Assembly (NCBI RefSeq): GCF_003130705.1
Contig: NZ_CP021356.1
Coordinates: 1 to 64,000, forward strand
DNA: 64,000 nucleotides
From: Rhodococcus oxybenzonivorans
Lineage (GTDB): Bacteria; Actinomycetota; Actinomycetes; Mycobacteriales; Mycobacteriaceae
Direction of reading: 5' to 3'
Positions 23,727-33,124 of this stretch are shown here, one piece after another. How positions within the stretch are numbered: position 1 is the first letter of the stretch; each line of letters begins with the position of its first letter. Under the pieces are notes generated by a model. It searched no databases. It had not been told where the DNA came from and was given only the letters and a program-made list of their open reading frames with translations. A program made the position numbers and the translations under genes.

Positions 23727-26700
23727 TCAGAACAGGGTGTCCCGCACGCGCAGCGGCCGGTACCCGGTGGGGCCGAGCTGGGCGAGTTCGGCGTCGATGT
23801 CGACCTCGATGGCGCCGAAGAAGTTGATGTTCTCGCTGTGGGCCGGGGAGATGTGCGTCAGCACCTCGTCGTCGATGCGCCGCCCGGCCCGCCGCATCTG
23901 TTCGGTCGCCAGCCCGTAATACTCTGTGGTCCAGGCGATGACGGCGTTGGTCGCCAACGTGAGGCACCATGCCTGTTCGGTCTGTCCCTCCAGGTGCCTC
24001 GCGCGCACGGCGCCTTCGTGCGCGTAGAGCAGGTCGCGGCGGAGCGCGTGCAGGGATTCGCCCTTGTTGAGCTGTCGGGAGATCTTGCGCCGATAGCCCG
24101 GGTCGGACAGGTACCGGGCGGCGTAGATCGTGCGCCGCAGCGCCCCGTATTCCTTGAGCGCCGCCGCGAGGGCGTTCTGCCGGCCCGACGCGGAGAGCTT
24201 GCCGACCAGCAGCGACGCGGTGGCGTGCCCGAACTTCAGCGACCCGCTCAGCCGGAGCAGGTCGTCGTAGTGCTCGGCGATGAGATCCAGATTCAGCTTG
24301 CGGGTCAGCAGCGGCCCGGCGTGCGGGAACGCGGACTCCACCTGGGCCCGAGGCGCCGCCCGATACAGGGTGATCCGGCCCAGGTCCCGGATGCGGGGCG
24401 AGAGCTGCAATCCGAGCAGGTCGAACAGCCCGAAGTTCACGAGGGTGACGCCGTGCGTGTCGGTCGCATGCTCGGTGATCGGCAGATCCGTTGCATTGCC
24501 GAGGATTTCGTCCAGCACGTAGTGAGCTTCGCGTCTCGTCGCGACGATGACCTTGGTGCCGTAGGTGGCGTGCTGATCGGTGACATGGGTATACGTGCTC
24601 AGTCCTTCGTTCGCGAAATAGCGGCTCAACGCTCTGGCGGTGACCGATTTGCCGCGGGTCGGGAACCGTTGCCCATCACTCGACGACAGGGTGCCGGCGC
24701 CGAAGACCGGGGTCAGCGGCAGCCTTTGGTGGTAGTCGATGATCGTCAGGTTCGCCGCCCGCAGCGTCTCCTCCCGCACATACCATTCGCTGGTCCAGGC
24801 CAGGATGTCGTAGGAGAGGCCCGACGCCTCGGCCATTCGGGTCAGCCCGAGGTTGGTGGAGTAGGCCAGCAGGACGGCGATGAGGTTGCGTTTCAGCTCC
24901 GGGCTGCGGGCCTGTTTGCCGCCGGCGTGGGTGAAGCAGTCCAGGTAGCCGGTGCGTTTGTCCAGCTCGATCAGCAGCGACACGATCGGCGCGAACGGCA
25001 GCATCTCCGTCAGCTCGGCCTTGAGCGCCGTCGCCTCCGCGGGCACATCCTCCGCCGACAGCGGTGAGATCACCAGGTCACCGGCCTCATCGAGACGGAC
25101 CGGCCCGTCGCCGCCGGCGAGCACCTTCTCCAACTCGCCCATAGCGGCGTCGAGCTCGTCGGTGGCGGTCGCCAGCGCGCGAGCGGGATCAGCGGACTTG
25201 CCGACCAGGCGGCAGAACTCGTCACGCTGCGGCTCCCACGCCTGCGGGGTCAGCAGGTACGCGGCCGGGTCGGCGTAGCGGCGCGACCCCGGCACGAACA
25301 CATCCCCGCTGCGCAACCCGTCACGCAGCCCCAGCAGCACGCACAGCTCCCAGTAGTGCCGATAGGCGGTGGTGTTACCGGCTTTGCGGGCCTCGTCGAG
25401 GTAGCCGCGCCACTTCGTCGGCACGAACCCGGTCGGCGCGTCGTCGGGCACCTTGCGGGTACCGGTCGCGTTCAGCTCCCGCAGCATGTGCACCCCGATC
25501 AGCAGCTCGGTCGCGGCGGTGCCGCCGGCGAACCGGACTGTCGACAGCACCTGCGGGGTGAACTGCCGCAGGTAGGAGTACGAGCTGTCCAGAGCGGCCA
25601 GGTGCCCGTGATCGCGCGGCAGCCGAGGCTTGGCCTGCGCGACCGCGGCCCGCAACCGCTCCCATCCGATCCGATCGCCCCGGATCAGGCCGCCGATCTC
25701 CTCGTCGGGGATCTGCAGGTCACAGACGATCGCCAGCAGGTCGTCGAGCAACCCCTGCCGATCCTCTCCGGCCTTACCGCGCTCGGCCAGCTCGTCGCGC
25801 ATCCGGCGTTCGGCCTTGCTCAACCTGGCCGAGATCGCCTGATCGAACAGCTGCACCACCTCGTCGAGCACATCGGTGGCCGACTGCGCCAACACGGTGA
25901 GCAGAATCGGGTAGCGGCGTTGCGGATCCCGGCGTTCGAGGGCTTGGCCCGTCAAGCGGCGGCCCACCGTCGCCAGGAACCGCCGCCGCTCCGCCGGCAG
26001 CACCGACATGTCCAGCTCATCCGCGCCCAGGTTGCGCAGGAACACCAGCTTCTCGACCTCGGCCTTCACCGCGGTCGCCGACGCCTCCACCGGGCCGGTC
26101 GACAACCACCGCAACCGCGACATCTCGATCGACGGGTCGACGACCAGCAACGCATCCAGTTCCTTACACCGCTGCGGCGTGAACTCGCGCGCCAACCGGT
26201 CGTAGGTCTCCCGCTGCGCCCGCGTGCGAGCGTGCGCGACCCGGCGGACCACCGTTTCCGGGCCCGGCCGGATCACCCGCGCCGAGATCAGGTACTCACA
26301 CGCCAGCCGGAACAACAGCGTCGGCGAATCGTGCTCCATCGCCCGCGCCAGCAGAAACTCATCCAGCTCCTTCAACTCCATCGCCCCGGCAGGCCGCCAC
26401 CCCAGATACTGGGCCACCAGCCGCACATGCTCGGTCCGCGTCTGCGCCCGCTTGCCATACGAACGAAGCTGCGCTGCATCGATATTCAGCTGATCCGCCA
26501 GCCGGGCCACCGCCACCGGCGGCGCCGACGGCACCTTGTCCGGCACGAACCCCAGCCACGGCAAGGTGCACAACGCCACCGCCAGGCCCAGACGGACCGC
26601 AGGGCCCCTGCCCTGCGGAGCAACAAACGCCAGATCCGCCGGGGTCAGCGTGAAGTACCGGAACAACTCCTCACGACTGATCTCCGGGAACTCCCGCAGG

Positions 26701-26738
26701 CGCTGCAACTCCTCGTCCGCGAATACCCGCGTCGCCAC
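23727..26738 (-). CDS. tnpA: Tn3-family transposase (1003 aa)
   Basis: A full-length DDE transposase of Tn3 type. N-terminal DNA-binding regions (EFPEISREELFRYFTLTPAD) are followed by the long helical middle and the catalytic domain (SSSDGQRFPTRGK, VTDQHATYGTKVI, ITEHATDTHGVT), ending RPLRVRDTLF. Length and ends agree with intact family members, so the element should be able to move itself. It starts 90 bp from the right repeat, as usual. Confidence 0.95.
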   Translation of the reverse strand: MATRVFADEELQRLREFPEISREELFRYFTLTPADLAFVAPQGRGPAVRLGLAVALCTLPWLGFVPDKVPSAPPVAVARLADQLNIDAAQLRSYGKRAQTRTEHVRLVAQYLGWRPAGAMELKELDEFLLARAMEHDSPTLLFRLACEYLISARVIRPGPETVVRRVAHARTRAQRETYDRLAREFTPQRCKELDALLVVDPSIEMSRLRWLSTGPVEASATAVKAEVEKLVFLRNLGADELDMSVLPAERRRFLATVGRRLTGQALERRDPQRRYPILLTVLAQSATDVLDEVVQLFDQAISARLSKAERRMRDELAERGKAGEDRQGLLDDLLAIVCDLQIPDEEIGGLIRGDRIGWERLRAAVAQAKPRLPRDHGHLAALDSSYSYLRQFTPQVLSTVRFAGGTAATELLIGVHMLRELNATGTRKVPDDAPTGFVPTKWRGYLDEARKAGNTTAYRHYWELCVLLGLRDGLRSGDVFVPGSRRYADPAAYLLTPQAWEPQRDEFCRLVGKSADPARALATATDELDAAMGELEKVLAGGDGPVRLDEAGDLVISPLSAEDVPAEATALKAELTEMLPFAPIVSLLIELDKRTGYLDCFTHAGGKQARSPELKRNLIAVLLAYSTNLGLTRMAEASGLSYDILAWTSEWYVREETLRAANLTIIDYHQRLPLTPVFGAGTLSSSDGQRFPTRGKSVTARALSRYFANEGLSTYTHVTDQHATYGTKVIVATRREAHYVLDEILGNATDLPITEHATDTHGVTLVNFGLFDLLGLQLSPRIRDLGRITLYRAAPRAQVESAFPHAGPLLTRKLNLDLIAEHYDDLLRLSGSLKFGHATASLLVGKLSASGRQNALAAALKEYGALRRTIYAARYLSDPGYRRKISRQLNKGESLHALRRDLLYAHEGAVRARHLEGQTEQAWCLTLATNAVIAWTTEYYGLATEQMRRAGRRIDDEVLTHISPAHSENINFFGAIEVDIDAELAQLGPTGYRPLRVRDTLF

Positions 26739-26827
26739 GAACCCCAGCCTCCAACACGCCGACCAACCTCATCGGCAGACAAGCCAAGCACCAACCACCC
26801 CGGCCCGCAGCCCGAACCGAGAAATCG

Positions 26828-26886
26828 CCGCTGACCAGGCACTACGCGAACTTCGTTGTTTTTTGCGCCATTACTACCGGGACCCC
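26828..26886 (-). repeat. Right terminal inverted repeat (IRR)
   Basis: Read on the minus strand it begins GGGGTCCCGGTAGTAATG and matches IRL over 59 bp with one difference. The duplicated target CACTT follows at 26887-26891. Confidence 0.93.
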
Positions 26887-26968
26887 CACTTCCGGCCGTG
26901 CAGCCGGGGCGGCCCATAAGTGATCTATCCCACTCTCGAAAGATTTGACGGGGCACCTATCGGAAAAG

Positions 26969-27011
26969 TTAGGTAAGACTGCCACACGGAAGTTTGGTTA
27001 GCCTAGCCGAA
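26969..27011 (+). promoter_or_regulatory. IdeR/DtxR-like iron boxes before the siderophore operon
   Basis: TTTGGTTAGCCTAGCCGAA (26993-27011) matches the IdeR consensus at 15 of 19 positions. A weaker site, TTAGGTAAGACTGCCACAC (26969-26987), matches 12 of 19. Both lie just upstream of the first gene, so repression by iron-loaded IdeR is expected. Confidence 0.6.
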
Positions 27012-27052
27012 TTGTTCGGTTGTCCAGATCGTCTCGAGGTACGGAGCCCCGT

Positions 27053-28276
27053 TTGACCCTCTATCTCACCGCACTGAACCCGACCGACGCTGTCACGCAT
27101 GGCGTTCTGCCCGCCGCCGCCCGGTTGGGCTTGCCGACCGTGGTGCTCACCGATGACCCGGACGCGCACCGTACCCGGTACGCCGACCATCCGCACCCAC
27201 CGGCGGCCGTGGAGTTGGCGGACGTGCGTGAGGCGGGCTCGGTGGCGGCACGGGTGTTCGCGCTGACCGAGCGTTACGGGGCGGCGACGGCGGTGCTGAG
27301 CAACAGCGACCACCTGCAAGCCGCGACCGCGCAGACGGCCGAACTCCTCGGCCTGCCCGGCAAGGACTGGCGGGCAGCGCTGCGCTGTAAGAACAAATAT
27401 CTCACTCGGCGCGCGTTGACCGAGTCCGCTCTGGACACCGTGGCGAGCGTGGAGATCGGCCCGACGGACGACGTGCGCACCACTGCGGCCGATCTGCCGT
27501 TCCCCGCGGTGGTCAAGCCGCGGGAGGGCGTGGCCAGTGAGGACGTCCTGCTCGTCGAGGACCTGGAGGGGCTGGAGGCCGAGGTAGCGCGCGTCCGGGC
27601 GCGGCGCGGCGCGATCGCCTTGGTCGCCGAGGAGTATCTGCCCGGGGAGCTCTACACCTACGACACCCTCGGCGACGGTGAGCGGCTGCACCATTTCGGA
27701 TCCTGGCGAACCACTCTCGGCGCGCCACCGTTCTTCGCCGAGCACCGGCGGGAGTGGCACCCTCGGCTGCCCGCGGCCGTCGAAACCCACCTGCGGGCGC
27801 AGCTGGCTGCCCTGGGTGTGGGTTTCGGGGCCTGTCACACCGAATTCGTCATCGACGGCGACCGCGCGCGGATCATCGAGGTCAATTACCGGCTCATCGG
27901 CGACACCATGGACCTGATCTGCGCCGAACTGCTCGGCATCGACCTGTTCGCCGAGCTGATCCAGCTTCACCTCGGACGGCCACTGCGCGGCGACCTGCCT
28001 GATCCGGTGGACCTGGGGCGACATGCGCGGATCGACTATGTCACCGCGGACCGGGCCGGCACACTCACCGAGGCGCCGCCGCCCCTGCGCACCGCACTGC
28101 CGGGCGGGATCAGCCTGGGACATCGGCAGCTCCGCGAGATCGGGGTGAGCGCACCCCTGCACGGCACCAACCGCGACTACCTCTCGGTGGTACACGCCAT
28201 CGGACCCGCGCCTGACCCGGTGGACGCCGCGGTCGAGGACTACCTGGCCAGCCACACCTGGACGGTGACGGCGTGA
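27053..28276 (+). CDS. ATP-grasp ligase of the siderophore operon (PvsA-like)
   Basis: A 407-aa ATP-grasp protein. N-terminal pre-ATP-grasp region LTLYLTALNPTDAV; ATP-binding lid FPAVVKPREGVASEDVLLVE; EEYLPGELYTYDTLGD; and the metal/ATP site ACHTEFVIDG...RIIEVNYRLIGDTMDL. Such enzymes join a carboxylate to an amine through an acyl-phosphate. In the vibrioferrin operon the first gene, pvsA, is an ATP-grasp ligase and the next genes match in order. TTG 27053 follows GGAG at 6 nt; a TTG at 27,020 is an alternative. It overlaps the next gene by GTGA. Confidence 0.85.
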   Translation: MTLYLTALNPTDAVTHGVLPAAARLGLPTVVLTDDPDAHRTRYADHPHPPAAVELADVREAGSVAARVFALTERYGAATAVLSNSDHLQAATAQTAELLGLPGKDWRAALRCKNKYLTRRALTESALDTVASVEIGPTDDVRTTAADLPFPAVVKPREGVASEDVLLVEDLEGLEAEVARVRARRGAIALVAEEYLPGELYTYDTLGDGERLHHFGSWRTTLGAPPFFAEHRREWHPRLPAAVETHLRAQLAALGVGFGACHTEFVIDGDRARIIEVNYRLIGDTMDLICAELLGIDLFAELIQLHLGRPLRGDLPDPVDLGRHARIDYVTADRAGTLTEAPPPLRTALPGGISLGHRQLREIGVSAPLHGTNRDYLSVVHAIGPAPDPVDAAVEDYLASHTWTVTA

Positions 28277-30030
28277 GCACACTCGAACTCGCCGTTCCCG
28301 ACGCCGATGCCGCGCCGGAAGCCGAACTGCTGCTCCGCGTGCTCGACGCCCTGCTACGGGAGGATCACCTCGGAATCCATACCGCCGGGGAACTGACCGG
28401 CGGTCCCGGCGACCGGTTCGGGCATTCCCTCTGGTGGCGGGCGCCGTTGCCGGGTGGGCGGATGGTCCACCTGCCGGTGCGTCCGGACGGGTTCCTCGCC
28501 GACCACGCATTGGCCGCCGCCATGATCGTGGTCACCGATCCCGCCGGCAGCGTCGACGAAGAGTCGAGCCTGACCGGCGTACTGGCCGCACTGGCTCCCC
28601 GCGACGACGCCGACGCCGAGGCCGGGTGGGCGGCCTTCATTGAGGAATGCCGGCAGACCGCCGAGGTGGTCCGGTTGCATGTCACGGCGGAACCTGCCCT
28701 GCACGCCCGGGTGGCCACCGCCGCCGGCGACGGGTTCGGCGGGCTGCTGCAGCACGAGGCGCTGGCCGCGCTGCGGGACCATCCCGTGCATCCGACCGGC
28801 CGATGCCGCTGGGGCATGACCGCCGGCGAGGTGCGCCGCTATGCCCCCGAATACCTGCCGACCTTCGCGCTGCGCTGGACCGCGGTTCCCCGTGAGCGGA
28901 TGCGACTGTCCGCCGCGCTGGCGGCCGGGCTGCCCGAGTGGTGGCCGACCACGCAGGCGCTCGGCCTGCCCGCCGATCACATTCCCGTGCCCGTGCATCC
29001 CCTCACCGTCGAACGCGAGGGCTTGGTCGTGGCCGCCACGCCCGGCCCGGACGTGCTGCCCACACTCTCTACCCGCACCGTCGCCTTGGCCGGTGACCCT
29101 CGTGTGCACCTCAAGCTGCCGTTGCCGACCGCGACGCTGGGGCAGCGCAATCGGCGCACCATCAAACCCGGAACGCTGGCGAACGGGGAAACCGTGCACC
29201 AGCTGCTGGCGGCCGTGCTCGAACGCGAAACCACCCTGCACGCACGGGTGTTACTGGCCGACGAGTCCCGTTGGGCGGACAGCGACGACGAACTGCTCGC
29301 GTTCCTGATCCGCCTCTACCCACCCGAGGTCGCCGATCACACGCTGGTGCCGGTCGCGGGGCTCCTCGCTGCCGATCCGGCCCGGCCCGGCCACCGAATG
29401 ATCGATCGGCTGGCCGAGCAGGCCACCGGAGGAGACGTCCTCGCCTGGTTCGATGCATACCTGACCGCACTGTTCGACTGGCACGTGGCGCTGTGGCTGC
29501 GTTATGGGATCGCGCTCGAGGCGCACCAGCAGAACATCACGGTGGCGCAGGCACCCGGTGGCGCACTGCGGCTGATCTACAAAGACAACGACAGCGGCCG
29601 GATCGATTGCCCACGGCTGTCCGCCGCCCTCGGTCAGACCGTGCGGCCGCAGGACTTCACCGATCCGCGCCTGCCGATCACCGAACCGTCCGAACTGGCC
29701 GACATGTTCACCACGATCACCCTGCATCTGTGCGTGGCCGCGCTGATCGTCGAGGAATCCGGCGGCGACCCCCGGCGCCGGCTCGAGCTGTTCGACCTCG
29801 CTCGCACCCGGCTCGAGGAGGCGCTGATGCGCTGGCACGACCCCGGCGATCCCGGCTCGCACGCCGCCGCCGCGCTGCTGCGCTCGCGGGTCCTCGACGC
29901 CGATCGGCTGCCGATCAAGGCGATGATCACCGCCGGAACCCTGCTGCCCAAACACCGACTCGACTGTTCCGACGTCAACAAGTACTACCTGCGGTGCGGG
30001 CCGAACTACCTCAGGGCGGCGCAGCCGTGA
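28273..30030 (+). CDS. IucA/IucC-family NIS siderophore synthetase 1 (585 aa)
   Basis: NRPS-independent siderophore synthetases adenylate a carboxylate (usually citrate) and couple it to an amine or alcohol. Family landmarks are PVHPLTVE, HLKLPLPTATLGQRNRRTIKPG (ATP and substrate-binding loop), ALEAHQQNITVA and the C-terminal FhuF-like part (LDCSDVNKYYLRCGPNYL). It is translationally coupled on both sides (GTGA). By order it corresponds to PvsB. The exact substrate cannot be read from sequence. Confidence 0.92.
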   Translation: MSTLELAVPDADAAPEAELLLRVLDALLREDHLGIHTAGELTGGPGDRFGHSLWWRAPLPGGRMVHLPVRPDGFLADHALAAAMIVVTDPAGSVDEESSLTGVLAALAPRDDADAEAGWAAFIEECRQTAEVVRLHVTAEPALHARVATAAGDGFGGLLQHEALAALRDHPVHPTGRCRWGMTAGEVRRYAPEYLPTFALRWTAVPRERMRLSAALAAGLPEWWPTTQALGLPADHIPVPVHPLTVEREGLVVAATPGPDVLPTLSTRTVALAGDPRVHLKLPLPTATLGQRNRRTIKPGTLANGETVHQLLAAVLERETTLHARVLLADESRWADSDDELLAFLIRLYPPEVADHTLVPVAGLLAADPARPGHRMIDRLAEQATGGDVLAWFDAYLTALFDWHVALWLRYGIALEAHQQNITVAQAPGGALRLIYKDNDSGRIDCPRLSAALGQTVRPQDFTDPRLPITEPSELADMFTTITLHLCVAALIVEESGGDPRRRLELFDLARTRLEEALMRWHDPGDPGSHAAAALLRSRVLDADRLPIKAMITAGTLLPKHRLDCSDVNKYYLRCGPNYLRAAQP

Positions 30031-31295
30031 CACCGTCGGGTCTCCCACCGCTCGAGGCAGTCGACCATCCCACGCCGACCACCGGGCTGCGCCGCGGACA
30101 CGTCGGAGCCATCGCGGCGTCGCATTGCGCCACCTCCTTCGCCGCGCTGGGCCTGCCGCCCTACCTGTCGCAGTTATTACCCGAACTCGGTGACCCGCAC
30201 GCGCGGTGGGCCGGACTGCTCTATGTCCTTCCCACCCTCTGCACCGCGCTGTCCGCCCCCGTCTGGGGCCGGCTGGCGGACCGTTACGGGCGCAAGCGAC
30301 TGCTGGTGCGCGCCCAGCTGGGACTGATGCTGGCGTTCGGGCTGGCGGCGCTGGCGGAGAGCATCACCACGTTGGCCATTGCGCTTGCCGCACAGGGCCT
30401 GCTCGGTGGAACCTATTCCGCCAGCACCGGTTACCTGGCCGCGGGATTGCGCGGCCATGCCCTGGCCCGGGGGCTGGCGATGATGCAGATCTCGGCCCGC
30501 ACCTCGTTGGCGGGTGCCCCGGTCGTGGTCGGAGTGCTCTCCACCACCCTCGATATCCAGCAGATGTACGGGCTGGCCGCATTGTTGCCTGCCGCGGCCG
30601 CGGTCGCGGTCATGCTGCTTCCGGAACCGACCGACGGCGGCCAGGCCGATGACCGGGCCGCGGAGACGACACCGCCGCCCGGCGAGAAACAACGACGCAT
30701 CACCGTCGCCGGCCTGGGCCTGGCCGAGGCCGGGTTCGTGTTGGTCACCGTCGTGACCTACCCGTACTTCCTGCCCCTCCTCGCTCAGGTCGCGCCGGGC
30801 CTCCCCCCGGTGGCCGGAGGACTGTTGTTCGCCGCCCCGCACGTGTGCTACATCGTCGCCTCCACACCGGCACTGCGCTGGCTCCGTGACCGCGCCAGGA
30901 CGGGTTTGATCGCCGGTTACGGTCTCGCCGCCGCCTCCGCGGCGGCGCATCTGGTGCCCGTGCTCATTCCGTCGGCGCCCGGTCTGGTGTTCGTACTGGC
31001 CGGACGCGTGCTCCTCGGTGCGGCCCTGACCTTCGGGCTGACGTCGCTGTCACTGCTCGCCGCCGAAGCGGTGGCCTCTCGGCGACCCGGCCAACTGTTC
31101 GGCACGGTCGAGGCCTGCTCCAAGGGCGGCGCCGTGGTGGCCGGAGTCAGCGCCTCCGCGCTGGTCGCGGTCGGCGCGGGCGCCCCACTGGTCGTGTCCG
31201 TCGCCGCCGGAATCGCACTCGCGGCCGGCGTCACCCGCTTCACCGCATCCCGATCCCCTCTCCCGCACGACGATTCCGAACGGAGTTCGCTGTGA
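30027..31295 (+). CDS. MFS siderophore exporter (PvsC/SbnD-like, 422 aa)
   Basis: Twelve predicted membrane segments with the MFS motif-A sequence GRLADRYGRKRLLV. Embedded between the two synthetase genes with GTGA overlaps on either side, it most likely secretes the finished siderophore. GTG 30027 was chosen for the overlap. By order it matches pvsC. Confidence 0.88.
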   Translation: MTPSGLPPLEAVDHPTPTTGLRRGHVGAIAASHCATSFAALGLPPYLSQLLPELGDPHARWAGLLYVLPTLCTALSAPVWGRLADRYGRKRLLVRAQLGLMLAFGLAALAESITTLAIALAAQGLLGGTYSASTGYLAAGLRGHALARGLAMMQISARTSLAGAPVVVGVLSTTLDIQQMYGLAALLPAAAAVAVMLLPEPTDGGQADDRAAETTPPPGEKQRRITVAGLGLAEAGFVLVTVVTYPYFLPLLAQVAPGLPPVAGGLLFAAPHVCYIVASTPALRWLRDRARTGLIAGYGLAAASAAAHLVPVLIPSAPGLVFVLAGRVLLGAALTFGLTSLSLLAAEAVASRRPGQLFGTVEACSKGGAVVAGVSASALVAVGAGAPLVVSVAAGIALAAGVTRFTASRSPLPHDDSERSSL

Positions 31296-33124
31296 CCCAC
31301 CCTCTCGTTCCCGCCCCGTATCTCACGGTGCCGACCGCCTCGCACACCTCCGCCGACCTGATTTCGGCGCATACGCTCCTCGGCTGCCTCGTTCGTGAGG
31401 TAACCGGGCCGGACGGCCAGATCGCGATCGATTCCGACCATCTGCTGATCCGGTTGCCGCACACCGGCGAGCTGCTCCGGGCGCGGCTGCGCCGGACCTC
31501 CACCGTGGGCGCGCATCGGTTCGACGGTCCGGTCGAGCAGCACGACGACGGAATCGGTTGGCTTCCGGTCGAACTCGACGCGCTGGCGGCGTTGATCGCC
31601 GCCGAACTGACCGCCCGCACCGGTTACGGCAACGACGAATTCGCCGGACAGGTCCGCGCGAGCCGCGATGCGCTGGACGACATCCTCACCGCCCGGCCGG
31701 CCGACCCGCAGCGATCGACCACCCAGCCCGCCGCCGACTACCTCGATTCGGAACAGGGACTGATCGCCGGCCATGCCCGTCATCCCGCCCCGAAGTGGCG
31801 CTCGGGTGATCCGGGGCAGTGGCGGCGCCATTCCCCGGAGACCCGGACCTGTTTCCCGATGCACTGGCTCGCGGTTCCCGAGGAACTCGTCCACGAGCAC
31901 GCCGTGGGCGGCGACTTCGACCAGCACGCCGAGACCGCAACACTTCTCGGCCCCGGACACGAACGGGTACCCGCCGGATGCCGCCCACTTCCTGTGCACC
32001 CGTGGCAATTCCGGTTGTTGTCCACCGATCCTCGGCTCGGGCCGGTGCTGGGGGCCGCGCTCGCCGGTGGCGCTGTGCACGACCTCGGCCAATGCGGTGC
32101 CCCGTTGCATCCGACCGCCAGCGTGCGAACCCTGTACCAACCCGAGGCCGATCTCTTCCTCAAGACGAGCCTGCATGTGCGAATCACCAACTGTTTACGC
32201 AAGAACGCATCCTACGAACTCGCCGGCGCCGTCGAGCTGACCCGCCTCCTGACCGAGCCGTTCGCCGAGGTCGCGCGCGCCCACCCCGGGTTCGCGTTTC
32301 TTCCCGAACCGGCCGCGCGCAGTGTGGATCTCCCCGACCGGTACGGGTCGGCGCAGGAGCGGCACGAGCTGCTGGAAGGGTTGGGGGTCATTGTCCGCGC
32401 AGGGATATCCGGCCACCTCAGCCCAGGCGAGCGGGCGCACCTGGCCGCGACGCTGGCCGCCGCACAACCCGACCCCGCGGGCACCCGAACCCGACTGGCC
32501 GATCTCGCCGAGGCCGCCGGCACCGCCGACCCGGTGCACTGGGCCCGCCAGTGGTGGCGACGCTATCTGGCGCTGCTGGTGCCACCGGTGCTCCGCCTGT
32601 GGGCCGAGTACGGCATCGTGCTCGAACCTCACCCACAGAATGTGCTGGTGGTGGTCGCCGCCGACGGAATGCCGACCCGGGTGCTGGCCCGCGATCTCGA
32701 GGGCACCAAGCTGCTCGCCGACCGGCACACCGCTACCTTGGCGGGACTGCCGTCCGATCTGGCCCACGCCGTGGCCTACGACGAGGAACGCGGCTGGAAC
32801 CGGATCGCCTACTGCCTGTTCGTCAACCACCTCACCGAGATGGCCGGCGCCCTGGCCGACCTCGCCCACGGGTCCGCCCCGCACATGTGCCGGTTCGAGG
32901 ACGAGCTCTGGGACATGCTGGGAGACGTGGTCGCCCACGCCAGCGCCGAGCTCGGTCACCCGCCGCGGCTGCGGGCGCTCCTGGCGGGAGTGCCGCTACC
33001 GGCCAAGGCCAACCTGCTGGTGCGGTGGGCCCGCGACGCCGACCGCCGTGCCGGGTATGTGGCGTTCGCCAACCCCTTCGGGGCCGATCCGACCGACCCC
33101 AACCCTTTCGGAGGCACTCGATGA
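31292..33124 (+). CDS. IucA/IucC-family NIS siderophore synthetase 2 (610 aa)
   Basis: A second NIS synthetase: PVHPWQFRLL, SVRTLYQPEADLFLKTSLHV, RITNCLRKNASYEL, EPHPQNVLVVVA and a C-terminal FhuF-like domain (LPAKANLLVRW). It diverges clearly from the first one, so the two should act at different carboxylates or on different amine partners. By order it matches PvsD, which is held to start the pathway by coupling citrate with serine. It overlaps the decarboxylase gene by ATGA. Confidence 0.92.
   Translation: MTHPLVPAPYLTVPTASHTSADLISAHTLLGCLVREVTGPDGQIAIDSDHLLIRLPHTGELLRARLRRTSTVGAHRFDGPVEQHDDGIGWLPVELDALAALIAAELTARTGYGNDEFAGQVRASRDALDDILTARPADPQRSTTQPAADYLDSEQGLIAGHARHPAPKWRSGDPGQWRRHSPETRTCFPMHWLAVPEELVHEHAVGGDFDQHAETATLLGPGHERVPAGCRPLPVHPWQFRLLSTDPRLGPVLGAALAGGAVHDLGQCGAPLHPTASVRTLYQPEADLFLKTSLHVRITNCLRKNASYELAGAVELTRLLTEPFAEVARAHPGFAFLPEPAARSVDLPDRYGSAQERHELLEGLGVIVRAGISGHLSPGERAHLAATLAAAQPDPAGTRTRLADLAEAAGTADPVHWARQWWRRYLALLVPPVLRLWAEYGIVLEPHPQNVLVVVAADGMPTRVLARDLEGTKLLADRHTATLAGLPSDLAHAVAYDEERGWNRIAYCLFVNHLTEMAGALADLAHGSAPHMCRFEDELWDMLGDVVAHASAELGHPPRLRALLAGVPLPAKANLLVRWARDADRRAGYVAFANPFGADPTDPNPFGGTR

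Larger units (their letters stand above)
16113..26886. mobile_element. Complete Tn3-family mercury-resistance transposon (10,774 bp)
   Basis: The element is bounded by 59-bp inverted repeats differing at one position and flanked by a perfect 5-bp duplication, CACTT (16108-16112 and 26887-26891), the size typical of Tn3-family insertion. It encodes a Tn3 transposase next to the right end, a tyrosine recombinase next to the left end with a candidate resolution site, and broad-spectrum mercury genes (merA, merB, transporters, ArsR- and MerR-type regulators). A tyrosine rather than serine resolvase is found in the Tn4430/Tn5401 branch. The intact ends suggest recent insertion between the copper and siderophore blocks. 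Confidence 0.93.

Noticed and set aside
23322..25067. A 581-residue plus-strand frame running through merB into tnpA, and similar long frames opposite copA, merA and the siderophore genes
   Set aside because: These are shadows of strongly supported genes; high GC keeps the antisense frames open, and they have no domains.
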